Part shown: one piece after another, positions 1-7,950 of the stretch
How the letters are laid out: each line of letters starts with the position of its first letter
Position numbering within the stretch: position 1 is the stretch's first letter
Origin: Cupriavidus taiwanensis
GTDB lineage: Bacteria > Pseudomonadota > Gammaproteobacteria > Burkholderiales > Burkholderiaceae
Direction: 5' to 3'
DNA: 64,000 bases
NCBI RefSeq assembly: GCF_900250075.1
Contig: NZ_LT977070.1
Span: forward strand, 1,371,634 to 1,435,633
Translations under genes and position numbers: made by a program
Notes under the pieces: model-generated
What the model saw: the letters and a program-made list of their open reading frames with translations, nothing else
Told to the model about the DNA's origin: nothing
The model's database searches: none

Positions 1-730
1 CATGCTGAAGCTGGGCGCCTACGGCTTCCTGCGCTTCTCGCTGCCGATCGCGCCTGACGCGAGCCACTATCTGGCCCCGTTTATCATCACCATCTCGCTG
101 ATCGCGGTGATCTACATCGGCCTGGTGGCGCTGGTGCAGGCCGACATGAAGAAGCTGGTGGCGTACTCGTCGATCGCGCACATGGGCTTCGTCACCCTGG
201 GCTTCTTCATCTTCAGCGACATCGGCGTCGAAGGCGGCATCATCCAGATGATCTCGCACGGCTTTATCTCGGGCGCCATGTTCCTTTGCATCGGCGTGCT
301 GTATGACCGTGTGCACTCGCGCCAGATCGCCGACTACGGCGGCGTGGTCAACACCATGCCCAAGTTCGCCGCGCTGTCGGTGTTCTTCGCGATGGCCAAC
401 TGCGGCCTGCCGGCCACCTCGGGCTTCGTCGGTGAATTCATGGTGATCCTGGGCGCCGTCAAGTTCAACTTCTGGATCGGCCTGCTGGCTGCTACCGCCC
501 TGATCTTCGGCGCTGCCTATTCGCTGTGGATGGTCAAGCGCGTGATCTTCGGCGACGTCGTGCACCAGCACGTGCGCGAGCTGGCCGACCTGAACCAGCG
601 TGAGTTCGTCATGCTCGGCCTGCTGGCCCTGATGACGCTGTACATGGGCCTGCACCCGAAGCCCTTTACCGACGTGATGCACCCGTCCGTGGTCAACCTG
701 CTGCAGCACGCGGCTCAGTCGAAGCTGTAA
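1..730 (+). CDS. nuoM: NADH-quinone oxidoreductase subunit M, C-terminal part
   Basis: This is the 3' part of a proton-pumping membrane subunit of respiratory complex I (Mrp antiporter-like family). About 242 residues are present and the beginning lies before the window. Visible family features are the stretch with DMKKLVAYSSIAHMGF (about residues 49-64 of the visible part), where the lysine belongs to the conserved TM-helix proton path, and later GLPATSGFVGEF, typical of NuoM/ND4. Hydrophobic helices run throughout. It ends 18 bases before nuoN and is clearly in the same operon. The call rests on family motifs and on the nuoN neighbour. Confidence 0.95.
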   Translation, partial: MLKLGAYGFLRFSLPIAPDASHYLAPFIITISLIAVIYIGLVALVQADMKKLVAYSSIAHMGFVTLGFFIFSDIGVEGGIIQMISHGFISGAMFLCIGVLYDRVHSRQIADYGGVVNTMPKFAALSVFFAMANCGLPATSGFVGEFMVILGAVKFNFWIGLLAATALIFGAAYSLWMVKRVIFGDVVHQHVRELADLNQREFVMLGLLALMTLYMGLHPKPFTDVMHPSVVNLLQHAAQSKL

Positions 731-748
731 TCGGGGAGAGATATCAAC

Positions 749-2224
749 ATGCAACCGTCCTCGACACTCGCCCCCGTGGCGCCGATCATCTTCCTGGCGA
801 TCGCCATCGCCGCGATCAACTGGATCGACCTGGCCCGGGGCAAGGGCAAGCAGAGCGTGGCCTATCCGCTGTCGCTGCTGACCACGCTGGTGCTGACCGC
901 CTGGTTCGGCATGAACGCCGCCACCGGCGAGACGCACTACGCGTTCGCCAACCTGGTCGTGATCGACCCGATGGCCAACGTGCTGTCGGCGTTCTGCGCC
1001 GCTGGCCTGTTCGTCACGCTGGTCTATACGCGCCGCTACCTGGCCGAGCGCGACATGTTCGCCGGCGAGTTCTACATGCTGGCGCTGTTCACGCTGGGCG
1101 GCCAGATCGTGATGATCACCGGCAACAACTTCCTGACCCTGTACCTGGGCCTGGAACTGCTGTCGCTGTCGTCGTACGCGCTGGTGGCCCTGCGCCGCGA
1201 GTCGCGCGTGACATCCGAGTCCGCGATGAAGTACTTCGTGCTGGGCGCGCTGGCTTCGGGCTTCCTGCTGTACGGCATCTCGATGATGTACGGCGCCACC
1301 GGTTCGCTGAACCTGGGCGAGGTGTTCCGCGCGGTCGAATCGGGCCGCATCAACACCACCATGCTGGCCTTTGGCGTGGTCTTCATCGTCGCCGGCCTGT
1401 CGTTCAAGCTGGGCGCCGCGCCGTTCCACATGTGGATCCCGGACATCTACCAGGGCTCGCCGACCGCGGTGACGCTGCTGATCGCCGGCGGCCCGAAGGT
1501 GGCGGCGTTCGCGCTGTTCATCCGCGTGCTGGTGGAAGGCCTGCTGCCGCTGGCCAGCGACTGGCAGATGATGCTGGTGGTGCTGTCGATCATCTCGCTG
1601 GCGATCGGCAACCTGACCGCGATCGTGCAGAGCAACCTGAAGCGGATGCTGGCGTACTCGACCATCTCGCACATGGGCTTCGTGCTGCTGGGCCTGCTCT
1701 CGGGCGTGGTCGCCAACAAGGCCGACGGTGCCGCCGATGCCTACAGCTCGGCGATGTTCTACTCGGTGACCTACCTGCTGACCACGCTGGGCACCTTCGG
1801 CATCATCCTGCTGCGCACCAGCAAGGGCTTCGAGGCCGAGACCCTGGAAGACCTGAAGGGCATGTCGCGCCGCAACCCGTGGTTTGCCTTCCTGATGCTG
1901 GTGATGATGTTCTCGCTGGCGGGCATCCCGCCGACGGTGGGCTTCTATGCCAAGCTGGCTGTGCTGGACGCGGTGGTCAAGGCCGGCATGACCTGGCTGG
2001 CGGTGGTGGCGGTGCTGTTCTCGCTGATCGGCGCGTTCTACTACCTGCGCATCGTCAAGCTGATGTACTTCGATGCCCCCGCCGGCGAAGAGCAGCTGGA
2101 AGCCACCTTTGGCCTGCGCTCGATGCTGAGCGTGAACGGCGCCGCGGTGATCCTGCTGGGCCTGTTCCCGGCCGCGCTGATGAACCTGTGCTACCAGGCC
2201 ATCCGCTCGACCCTGGGCTCCTGA
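749..2224 (+). CDS. nuoN: NADH-quinone oxidoreductase subunit N
   Basis: This is the last canonical subunit of complex I, a proton-translocating inner-membrane protein of 491 residues, the usual NuoN length. The protein is almost all hydrophobic helices (about 14). Family marks are YLGLELLSLSSYALVAL in the N-terminal half, the antiporter-type segment KLGAAPFHMWIPDIYQGSP near residue 230, and NLKRMLAYSTISHMGF near residue 298. The ATG at 749 has a good ribosome site (GGGGAGAG) about 10 bases upstream. It follows nuoM by 18 bases and is followed by the DUF2818 gene after 13 bases, so all three should share a transcript. Confidence 0.97.
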   Translation: MQPSSTLAPVAPIIFLAIAIAAINWIDLARGKGKQSVAYPLSLLTTLVLTAWFGMNAATGETHYAFANLVVIDPMANVLSAFCAAGLFVTLVYTRRYLAERDMFAGEFYMLALFTLGGQIVMITGNNFLTLYLGLELLSLSSYALVALRRESRVTSESAMKYFVLGALASGFLLYGISMMYGATGSLNLGEVFRAVESGRINTTMLAFGVVFIVAGLSFKLGAAPFHMWIPDIYQGSPTAVTLLIAGGPKVAAFALFIRVLVEGLLPLASDWQMMLVVLSIISLAIGNLTAIVQSNLKRMLAYSTISHMGFVLLGLLSGVVANKADGAADAYSSAMFYSVTYLLTTLGTFGIILLRTSKGFEAETLEDLKGMSRRNPWFAFLMLVMMFSLAGIPPTVGFYAKLAVLDAVVKAGMTWLAVVAVLFSLIGAFYYLRIVKLMYFDAPAGEEQLEATFGLRSMLSVNGAAVILLGLFPAALMNLCYQAIRSTLGS

Positions 2225-2237
2225 CCCGCCACGCAAC

Positions 2238-2546
2238 ATGAGCGCCTCCGCAAGCGGCTGGTTTGTCATCCTGCTGGCACTGGTCTGTGCGAACCTGCCG
2301 TTCGTGAACCAGCGCCTGTTCGTGGTGATCCCGCTGCGGCAGGCGCGCAAGCCGCTGTGGCTGCGCCTGCTGGAACTGATCGTCTGGTTCGGGGTGGCGG
2401 GCGCCGCCGGCTTCGCGGTGGAAGCCAACCTCGGCGGCACTTTTACGCAGGGCTGGCAGTTCTACGCCATCACCGCCTGCATGATGCTGGTGTTTGCCTT
2501 CCCGGGCTTCACCTGGCAATACCTCGTCAAACACCGCACGGCCTGA
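2238..2546 (+). CDS. DUF2818 family small membrane protein at the end of nuo
   Basis: A 102-residue protein with about three hydrophobic helices (roughly residues 5-25, 40-60 and 75-95) joined by a short basic loop containing RQARKP. I recognise it as the DUF2818 family, which has no assigned biochemical role. It starts 13 bases after the nuoN stop and is on the same strand, so it is almost certainly co-transcribed with complex I genes. An accessory or assembly role in complex I is inference from position only. No cofactor-binding motif is visible. Confidence 0.85.
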   Translation: MSASASGWFVILLALVCANLPFVNQRLFVVIPLRQARKPLWLRLLELIVWFGVAGAAGFAVEANLGGTFTQGWQFYAITACMMLVFAFPGFTWQYLVKHRTA

Positions 2547-2590
2547 AGCCGGTCTTGTCGGCGCCGGGCCCTGCCTGATCCGGAGCGTCC

Positions 2591-3244
2591 ATGACCGACA
2601 AGATCCAACGCGGCACCCCACTTCCCGCCGGCCTGTCCGCGAACCACGAGAGCGACGACGCACTGAAGGAAGTGTGCGTGGCGTCGGCCACGGTCCATCG
2701 CGGCAAGTTCCTTACCCTCAAGCAGGACATCGTCAGGCTGCCCGACGGCAAGCAGACCGGGCGCGAGTACGTGGTCCATCCCGGCGCGGTGATGATGATC
2801 CCGCTGTTCGATGACGGCAGCGTGCTGATGGAACGCCAGTTCCGCTACCCGGTGGGCGAGGTGATGCTGGAATTTCCCGCGGGCAAGCTCGACCCCGAAG
2901 AGGGCGCGCAGCGCTGCGGCGAACGCGAACTGCTGGAGGAAACCGGCTATCGCGCCGCGCGCTGGGACTACCTGACGCGCATCCATCCCGTCATTTCGTA
3001 TTCGACCGAGTTCATCGACATCCTGCTCGCGCGCGACCTGACGCATGGCGAGGCGCAACTCGATGACGGCGAATTCCTGGAAACCTTCATCGCGCCTGCC
3101 GGCCAGGTTATAGACTGGGTGCGCAGCGGCCGCATCACCGACGTAAAGACCATCATCGGGGCGTTCTGGCTCGAAAAAGTGATCTCTGGTGCGTGGCAGC
3201 CAGGCGAACAGCCCATGCCGGTGTACGGCTCGGCACAACGGTGA
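2591..3244 (+). CDS. NUDIX hydrolase, ADP-ribose pyrophosphatase type
   Basis: A 217-residue NUDIX hydrolase, expected to cleave ADP-ribose or a related nucleoside diphosphate sugar into AMP and a phosphosugar in the cytoplasm. The NUDIX box sits at about residues 97-119: GKLDPEEGAQRC followed by GERELLEETGY, with the metal-binding REXXEE core intact. The preceding MERQFRYPVGEVMLEFPAG segment is typical of the ADP-ribose (NudF-like) group. It starts 44 bases after DUF2818, so it may be read from the nuo transcript. A link to NAD turnover beside an NADH dehydrogenase is plausible but inferred. Exact substrate is unknown. Confidence 0.88.
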   Translation: MTDKIQRGTPLPAGLSANHESDDALKEVCVASATVHRGKFLTLKQDIVRLPDGKQTGREYVVHPGAVMMIPLFDDGSVLMERQFRYPVGEVMLEFPAGKLDPEEGAQRCGERELLEETGYRAARWDYLTRIHPVISYSTEFIDILLARDLTHGEAQLDDGEFLETFIAPAGQVIDWVRSGRITDVKTIIGAFWLEKVISGAWQPGEQPMPVYGSAQR

Positions 3245-3276
3245 CCCGGCGCGGCGAGGCGCCGCAGGGTGGTTCC

Positions 3277-3311
3277 GAACGGTCGTTCTAAAAAATTTAG
3301 CACGACCGTTC
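3277..3311. promoter_or_regulatory. Large inverted-repeat operator before DUF1178/ACAD locus
   Basis: Two 16-base arms, 3277-3292 (GAACGGTCGTTCTAAA) and 3296-3311 (TTTAGCACGACCGTTC), are reverse complements with one mismatch and a 3-base A spacer. Each arm also contains its own near-palindromic 12-mer of form GMACGRYCGTTC, centred 23 bases apart, about two helical turns. This is the architecture of a TetR-family operator. A close relative lies at 42711-42725 before the 3-hydroxyacyl-CoA dehydrogenase operon. The sequence is direct observation; the regulator identity (for example a fatty-acid-responsive TetR such as FadP) is inference. Confidence 0.7.
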
Positions 3312-3361
3312 ACAAAATTTGGATTCGCGGATAATATAGCTTTTGACGGGCTGGAAAGATC

Positions 3362-3808
3362 ATGAAGGTGCTCGACCTGCGCTGCGCGCATGACCATCGT
3401 TTCGAGGGCTGGTTTGCCTCGGAGGAAGAGGCGCAGTCGCAAATTTCGCGTGACCTGGTCCAATGCCCGGTCTGTGGCGACCACGCCGTGACCCGGCTGC
3501 CGAGCGCGCCGCGCCTGAACCTGTCGGGCGCGACCGCGCGCGAGGGCAAGGCCAGGCCGGCGCCGCCGTCTGCCGCACCGGTGACACTGCAAGCGCTCTA
3601 TATGAAGGCAGTGAAGCAGGTGCTGGCGCAGACCGAGGACGTTGGCGACCGCTTTGCCGAGGAGGCAAGGCGCATGCACTATGACGAGGCGCCGGAACGC
3701 GGCATCCGCGGTTCGGCCTCGCCGGAGGAGGTGCACGCGCTGGCCGACGAGGGCATCGAGACTTTTCCGCTCGTGGTGCCGGATGCGCTGAAGCAGACGG
3801 CTCACTGA
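3362..3808 (+). CDS. DUF1178 family protein
   Basis: A 148-residue protein of the DUF1178 family, function unknown. The N-terminus resembles a small zinc ribbon: one Cys/His group near residues 6-11 (LRCAHDHRF) and a CPVCG pair near residue 38. The C-terminal half has the family segment AEEARRMHYDEAPERGIRGSAS followed by an acidic helix. It begins about 50 bases after the inverted-repeat operator and precedes two acyl-CoA dehydrogenase genes on the same strand, so it may be the first gene of an acyl-CoA operon. I do not assign a function. Confidence 0.85.
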   Translation: MKVLDLRCAHDHRFEGWFASEEEAQSQISRDLVQCPVCGDHAVTRLPSAPRLNLSGATAREGKARPAPPSAAPVTLQALYMKAVKQVLAQTEDVGDRFAEEARRMHYDEAPERGIRGSASPEEVHALADEGIETFPLVVPDALKQTAH

Positions 3809-3901
3809 ATTGCGTCCTGTGCCCGTTGCTGTCGGCGCATGACGCGCAGGCAGAACAAACCGCCGGCGGCCCGCGCCATGCCGGCACCACTGGAGACGGG
3901 C

Positions 3902-5104
3902 ATGGATCTCAACTACTCGGCGTCCGACGATGCCTTCCGCGAGGAAGTGCGTAGCTGGCTCGAAGCCAACTTGCCGGCGGACATCCGCAGCAAGATTCTC
4001 AACCACCGCCGTCCGAACCGCGATGACCTGGTGCGCTGGCACAAGCTGCTCGCCGGCAAGGGCTGGTCGGCGCCGCACTGGCCGGTGCAGTACGGCGGCA
4101 CCGGCTGGAACGCCACCCAGCGCCATATCTGGGACGAGGAGAATGCCCGCGTCGGTGCGCCCGGCGTGCTGCCGTTCGGCGTGGCCATGGTCGCGCCGGT
4201 GATCATGAAGTACGGCAACGAGCAGCAGAAGTCGTACTACCTGCCGCGCATCCTGGACTGCACCGACTGGTGGTGCCAGGGCTATTCGGAGCCGGGCTCG
4301 GGTTCGGACCTGGCCTCGCTGAAGACCCGCGCGGAACTGACGTCCGACGGCAAGCACTACATCGTCAACGGCCAGAAGACCTGGACCACGCTCGGCCAGC
4401 ACGCCGACATGATCTTCTGCCTGGTCCGCACCGACCCCGAGGCCAAGAAGCAGGAGGGCATCTCGTTCCTGCTGATCGACATGAAGACCCCGGGCATCAC
4501 CGTGCGCCCGATCATCATGCTCGACGAAGAGCACGAGGTGAACGAAGTCTTCTTCGACAACGTCAAGGTGCCGGTCGAGAACCGCGTCGGCGAAGAGAAC
4601 AAGGGCTGGACCTACGCCAAGTACCTGCTCGGCCATGAGCGCACCGGCATCGCCCGCGTCGGCAATTCCAAGCGCGAGCTGGGCTTCCTCAAGCGCGTGG
4701 CGCGCCAGCAGCAGAAGAACGGCAAGCCGCTGCTGGAAGATCCGGTGTTCGGCGCCAAGGTCGCCGCGCTCGAGATCGAGCTGATGGCACTGGAGATCAC
4801 CGTGCTGCGCGTGGTGTCGAGCGAAGCCGCGGGCAAGGGCCCCGGCCCCGAGGCCTCGATGCTGAAGATCAAGGGCACCGAGATCCAGCAGTTGCTGACC
4901 GAGCTGATGGTCGAGGCCGTCGGCCCGTACGCGCAGCCGTTCGACACCGCCTACCTGGAGTGCGAGACCGAGCACGCCGTGACCGGCTACGACGACGCCG
5001 CGCCGCTGGCCGCGTACTACTTCAACTATCGCAAGACCTCCATCTACGGCGGGTCCAACGAAATTCAGAAGAACATCATCAGCCAGATGATTCTGGGGCT
5101 GTGA
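3902..5104 (+). CDS. Acyl-CoA dehydrogenase (first of a pair)
   Basis: A 400-residue flavin-dependent acyl-CoA dehydrogenase that would introduce the 2,3-double bond into an acyl-CoA and pass electrons to ETF. Visible are the GYSEPGSGSDLASLKT segment (FAD/substrate site), NGQKTWTTLGQHAD, and a C-terminal IYGGSNEIQKN that contacts FAD. I chose ATG 3902 because GGAGACGG lies just upstream and family homology begins with MDLNYSASD; an upstream start at 3839 adds a non-homologous 21 residues. The usual C-terminal catalytic Glu position (YEG in the medium-chain group) is Gly here. The next gene, 13 bases on, is a divergent paralogue, so the two probably form a heteromeric enzyme; that is inference. 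Confidence 0.9.
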   Translation: MDLNYSASDDAFREEVRSWLEANLPADIRSKILNHRRPNRDDLVRWHKLLAGKGWSAPHWPVQYGGTGWNATQRHIWDEENARVGAPGVLPFGVAMVAPVIMKYGNEQQKSYYLPRILDCTDWWCQGYSEPGSGSDLASLKTRAELTSDGKHYIVNGQKTWTTLGQHADMIFCLVRTDPEAKKQEGISFLLIDMKTPGITVRPIIMLDEEHEVNEVFFDNVKVPVENRVGEENKGWTYAKYLLGHERTGIARVGNSKRELGFLKRVARQQQKNGKPLLEDPVFGAKVAALEIELMALEITVLRVVSSEAAGKGPGPEASMLKIKGTEIQQLLTELMVEAVGPYAQPFDTAYLECETEHAVTGYDDAAPLAAYYFNYRKTSIYGGSNEIQKNIISQMILGL

Positions 5105-5117
5105 GGAGACACGCATC

Positions 5118-6236
5118 ATGAACTTCAATCTCAGCGACGAACAGAAGCAGCTGGCCGACGCCGTCCGCCGTTTCATCGACAAGGACTACGGTTTCGAAGA
5201 GCGCAAGAAGCGCTATGAGAGCGCCGCCGGCTACGGCGAGACCGCATGGGGCGCACTGGCCGAACTGGGCCTGACCGCGCTGCCGGTGCCGGAAGCGCAG
5301 GGCGGCTTTGCCGGCAAGGCCCTGGACATGATGGTGGTGCAGCAGGAACTGGGCCGCGGCCTGATCGTCGAGCCTTACCTGGCCACCGTGGTGGGCGCCT
5401 ACGCCCTCGGCCTGGCGGGCGGCCAGGATGCGCTGCTGGAGCAGGTGGCGGGCGGCGAGCTGAAGCTGGCGGTGGCGTTCAACGAGCCGCAGGCGCGCTA
5501 TGAGCTGAACCACGTGCGCGTCACCGCCCGCGACGGCAAGCTCACCGGCCGCAAGACCGTGGTGGTGCACGGCGGCCAGGCCGACCGGCTGGTCGTGTCG
5601 GCGCGCAGCAGCGGCGCCGAGGCCGACCAGGATGGCATCTCGCTGTTCCTGGTCGATGCCAAGGGCGCGGGCGTCAGCATCCGGGACTACCGCACCATCG
5701 ACAACCTGCGCGCCGCCGATATCACCTTCCAGGATGCGCCCGCGCAATTGCTGGGCGAAGCCGGGAAGGGCTTCGCGCTGGTCGAGCAGGTGGCCGACTA
5801 CGCCGCGGTGCTGCTGTGCGCCGAGGCCGTGGGCGTGATGGACACGCTTAACGCCGCGACGCTGGAATACGCCAAGACGCGCCAGCAGTTCGGCCAGCCG
5901 ATCGCGCGCTTCCAGGCGTTGCAGCACCGCATGGTCGAGATGTTCATCCACGCCGAGCAGTCGCGCTCGATCACGCTGCTGGCCGCGGCGCGCTTCGAGG
6001 AGGCGACGCCGGAAGAGCGCCGCCGCTACGTGTCCGCCGCCAAGGCGCGCGTGGGGCAGGCCGCCCGCACGGTGGGCCAGGAGGCGGTGCAGATCCACGG
6101 CGGCATGGGCGTGACCAACGAACTGCCGGCCACGCACATGTTCAAGCGGCTGACGATGATCAACACTACCTTCGGCGACGTGGATCATCACCTGGGCAGG
6201 TTTGCCGCCCAGCCGGGGTTCCAGGAAGCTGCCTGA
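5118..6236 (+). CDS. Acyl-CoA dehydrogenase (second of a pair)
   Basis: A 372-residue acyl-CoA dehydrogenase family protein, shorter and more divergent than its neighbour. It shows the N-terminal helical domain (MNFNLSDEQKQLADAVRRF), a beta domain, and a C-terminal domain with RQQFGQPIARFQALQHRMVEM and QIHGGMGVTNE. It lacks the IYGG...EIQ motif of the upstream gene and ends with FGDVDHHLGRFA. Tightly spaced pairs of this kind are known as alpha2beta2 acyl-CoA dehydrogenases for bulky or dicarboxylic acyl groups. Substrate cannot be read from sequence. A strong terminator follows the stop. Confidence 0.9.
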   Translation: MNFNLSDEQKQLADAVRRFIDKDYGFEERKKRYESAAGYGETAWGALAELGLTALPVPEAQGGFAGKALDMMVVQQELGRGLIVEPYLATVVGAYALGLAGGQDALLEQVAGGELKLAVAFNEPQARYELNHVRVTARDGKLTGRKTVVVHGGQADRLVVSARSSGAEADQDGISLFLVDAKGAGVSIRDYRTIDNLRAADITFQDAPAQLLGEAGKGFALVEQVADYAAVLLCAEAVGVMDTLNAATLEYAKTRQQFGQPIARFQALQHRMVEMFIHAEQSRSITLLAAARFEEATPEERRRYVSAAKARVGQAARTVGQEAVQIHGGMGVTNELPATHMFKRLTMINTTFGDVDHHLGRFAAQPGFQEAA

Positions 6237-6252
6237 TCCCGTCGGCCCAGTC

Positions 6253-6287
6253 AAAACCGCGCTGCAGTCCTGGCGCGGTTTTTTTCT
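6253..6287 (+). terminator. Rho-independent terminator after ACAD pair
   Basis: An 8-bp GC-rich stem (AACCGCGC with GCGCGGTT) around a 10-base loop is followed by seven T residues, 17 bases after the dehydrogenase stop. It separates the ACAD operon from the MaoC genes. Confidence 0.9.
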
Positions 6288-6392
6288 TTGCGCGCTGTTA
6301 GGGGCGGGTTCGGCAAATACGGACGCGCGCGCCGGCCTGCCATGCGATCATCGTGCGGACAAGTCAACCGCATTCACAACGGAGACACCCCC

Positions 6393-6836
6393 ATGCTGTA
6401 TTTCGAGGATTTTGAAGTCGGCAGCCGCCGCGAGCTGGGCTCCTACCTCGTTACCGAGGAAGAGATCCTGAACTTCGCGCGCCAGTACGATCCGCAGCCG
6501 TTCCATATCGACAAGGAAGCCGCCGCCAACAGCATCTACGGCGGGCTGATCTCGAGCGGCTGGATGACGTGCTCGATCATGATGCGCCTGCTGGTGCTGA
6601 GCACCACCGGCAAGTCGGCCAGCATGGGCTCGCCCGGCGTCGACGAGATCCGCTGGCTCAAGCCGGTCTATGCCGGCGACACGCTGACGGTGGTGCTGAA
6701 CGTGCTGGACAGCCGGCCGTCGCAGTCCAAGCCGGACCGCGGCGTGGTCCATACCCAGTGGGAAGCCACCAACCAGCGCGGCGAACTGGTGTGCACCGTC
6801 AAGGGCATGGGCATGTACGGCCGCCGGCCCGCCTAA
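6393..6836 (+). CDS. MaoC family dehydratase (enoyl-CoA hydratase type)
   Basis: A 147-residue hot-dog fold protein of the MaoC group, expected to hydrate or dehydrate 2-enoyl-CoA/(R)-3-hydroxyacyl-CoA. The catalytic Asp-His pair is visible in YDPQPFHID (about residues 30-38), followed by the family [10 protein letters not shown] turn. The ATG at 6393 has GGAGAC eight bases upstream. It lies after a terminator, so it has its own promoter, and it is followed after 32 bases by a second MaoC gene on the same strand. Two adjacent hot-dog genes could act separately or as a heterodimer; the sequence does not decide. Confidence 0.88.
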   Translation: MLYFEDFEVGSRRELGSYLVTEEEILNFARQYDPQPFHIDKEAAANSIYGGLISSGWMTCSIMMRLLVLSTTGKSASMGSPGVDEIRWLKPVYAGDTLTVVLNVLDSRPSQSKPDRGVVHTQWEATNQRGELVCTVKGMGMYGRRPA

Positions 6837-6868
6837 CCACACTTAACCGTCACGAGGAGACGATCGAC

Positions 6869-7345
6869 ATGCGTACCATCGCAACGCTGGAAGAACTGGA
6901 AGGGCTGCAGGGCCAGGAAGTCGCGGTCAGCGAATGGATCGAGGTAACCCAGCAACAGGTCAACCAGTTTGCCGAGGCCACCGGCGACCACCAGTGGATC
7001 CACATCGATGTGGAGCGCGCGAAAAAGGAATCGCCCTATGGCGGCCCGATCGCGCACGGCTTCCTGACGCTGTCGCTGCTGCCCAGGTTCATGCACAGCG
7101 CGCTCAGCATGCCGTCCAAGATCGGCGTCAACTACGGGCTGAACCGGGTGCGCTTTACCGCACCGGTGCCGGTCGGCAGCAAGCTGCGCGCGCGCATCAA
7201 GCTGCTGAAGGTCGAGCGCCTGGATCCGCTTCCCAAGTCGCCCGAACTGGTCGGCGCGCAATCCACCTGGGAGGTCACCGTGGAGCGCGAAGGCAGCGAG
7301 CGGCCGGTGTGCATCGCCGAGTCCATCACGCGCCGCTACGGCTGA
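6869..7345 (+). CDS. MaoC family dehydratase, second copy
   Basis: A 158-residue MaoC-like hydratase. The active-site pair is in EATGDHQWIHIDVERA (Asp and His near residues 37-42), followed by SPYGGPIAHGFLTLSLLP and a C-terminal beta strand rich in charged residues. This arrangement resembles (R)-specific enoyl-CoA hydratases (PhaJ-like). The ATG at 6869 has GAGGAGA upstream. It probably forms an operon with the preceding MaoC gene. In Cupriavidus such enzymes can feed (R)-3-hydroxyacyl-CoA to PHA synthesis, but I infer only the hydratase activity. Confidence 0.87.
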   Translation: MRTIATLEELEGLQGQEVAVSEWIEVTQQQVNQFAEATGDHQWIHIDVERAKKESPYGGPIAHGFLTLSLLPRFMHSALSMPSKIGVNYGLNRVRFTAPVPVGSKLRARIKLLKVERLDPLPKSPELVGAQSTWEVTVEREGSERPVCIAESITRRYG

Positions 7346-7950
7346 GCCGCGGCGTCGCATGCGGCACTGCGACAATATGCCACAGCGCAGTGCCGCACCC
7401 CGGAGAGCCGCCTGAAGCGCGGCTTTCTGCATATTTACCCGCGTTTTTGTGGTGTTGACGTGGATCAAGGACAACGCGGTGCACCAATGTGCGGATTGTC
7501 CGTTTAAATGAACAGTGTGTTCCGTGGCGTTGGGTTTACCCCTAATGTTGCGTTGCGGTACAGTCGCGCCCACGATGTTTTACGTGTTGCGCTCCCCGGC
7601 CGAAAACCGCGCCTGCCCTGACGGCAGGTCTGCCGGGAGGTGCAAAAGCCTCGTATTCCAACGCTACCCGGCCGCAGTACTGAGCCGGGACCGTTCGCGG
7701 TTTCGGCCACCAGGTGCCGCAGCGCCGGCAAGGTCCCACAGGGCCTGCAGCGCGCGCAGTCAGTTGTCCTTCCGTGTTCATGGCGTTGCAAGGCCGCATG
7801 GTCCTCCGGCGTTAGATCCGCCGCCCGACCGCAACGCCAGCTAAGGACACGTCCTTCCGGTTTTCCCATAGCCCCACGCCTCTTGCGCGAGCATCAGGCG
7901 GTTTAGCCACGCTTTTGCCCAAAGCGCGGTGTAACCAAACCAGTCGTGAC
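7346..7950. other. Long non-coding region before cyoA
   Basis: 605 bases without a convincing gene. It carries the FNR-type box (7455-7468), then a short hairpin near 7611-7628 (CCTGCC around CTGAC with GGCAGG) and T/G-rich stretches near 7500-7580 that could hold the promoter. Short ORFs here lack homology-like composition and good ribosome sites. I recognise no known riboswitch. If transcription starts near the FNR box, the cyo mRNA has a leader of over 400 bases. Confidence 0.6.
7455..7468. promoter_or_regulatory. FNR/ANR-type box upstream of cyo
   Basis: TTGACGTGGATCAA matches the FNR/ANR consensus TTGATNNNNATCAA at nine of ten specified bases. It lies 483 bases before the cyoA start and 110 bases after the MaoC stop. 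Repression of bo-type oxidase genes by FNR at low oxygen is known in enteric bacteria; the same role here is inference. The large distance to cyoA implies either a long leader or an upstream transcript start close to the box. Confidence 0.65.

Noticed and set aside
2462..5182. Very long minus-strand open frame (906 codons) opposite the NUDIX, DUF1178 and ACAD genes
   Set aside because: It is antisense to genes with clear family motifs, and its translation is low-complexity (Arg, Leu, Gly, His, Gln rich) as expected from a GC-rich shadow frame.
7515..7906. Short open frames in the cyo leader
   Set aside because: No ribosome site, no hydrophobic or domain pattern, and overlapping candidates on both strands; treated as leader DNA.
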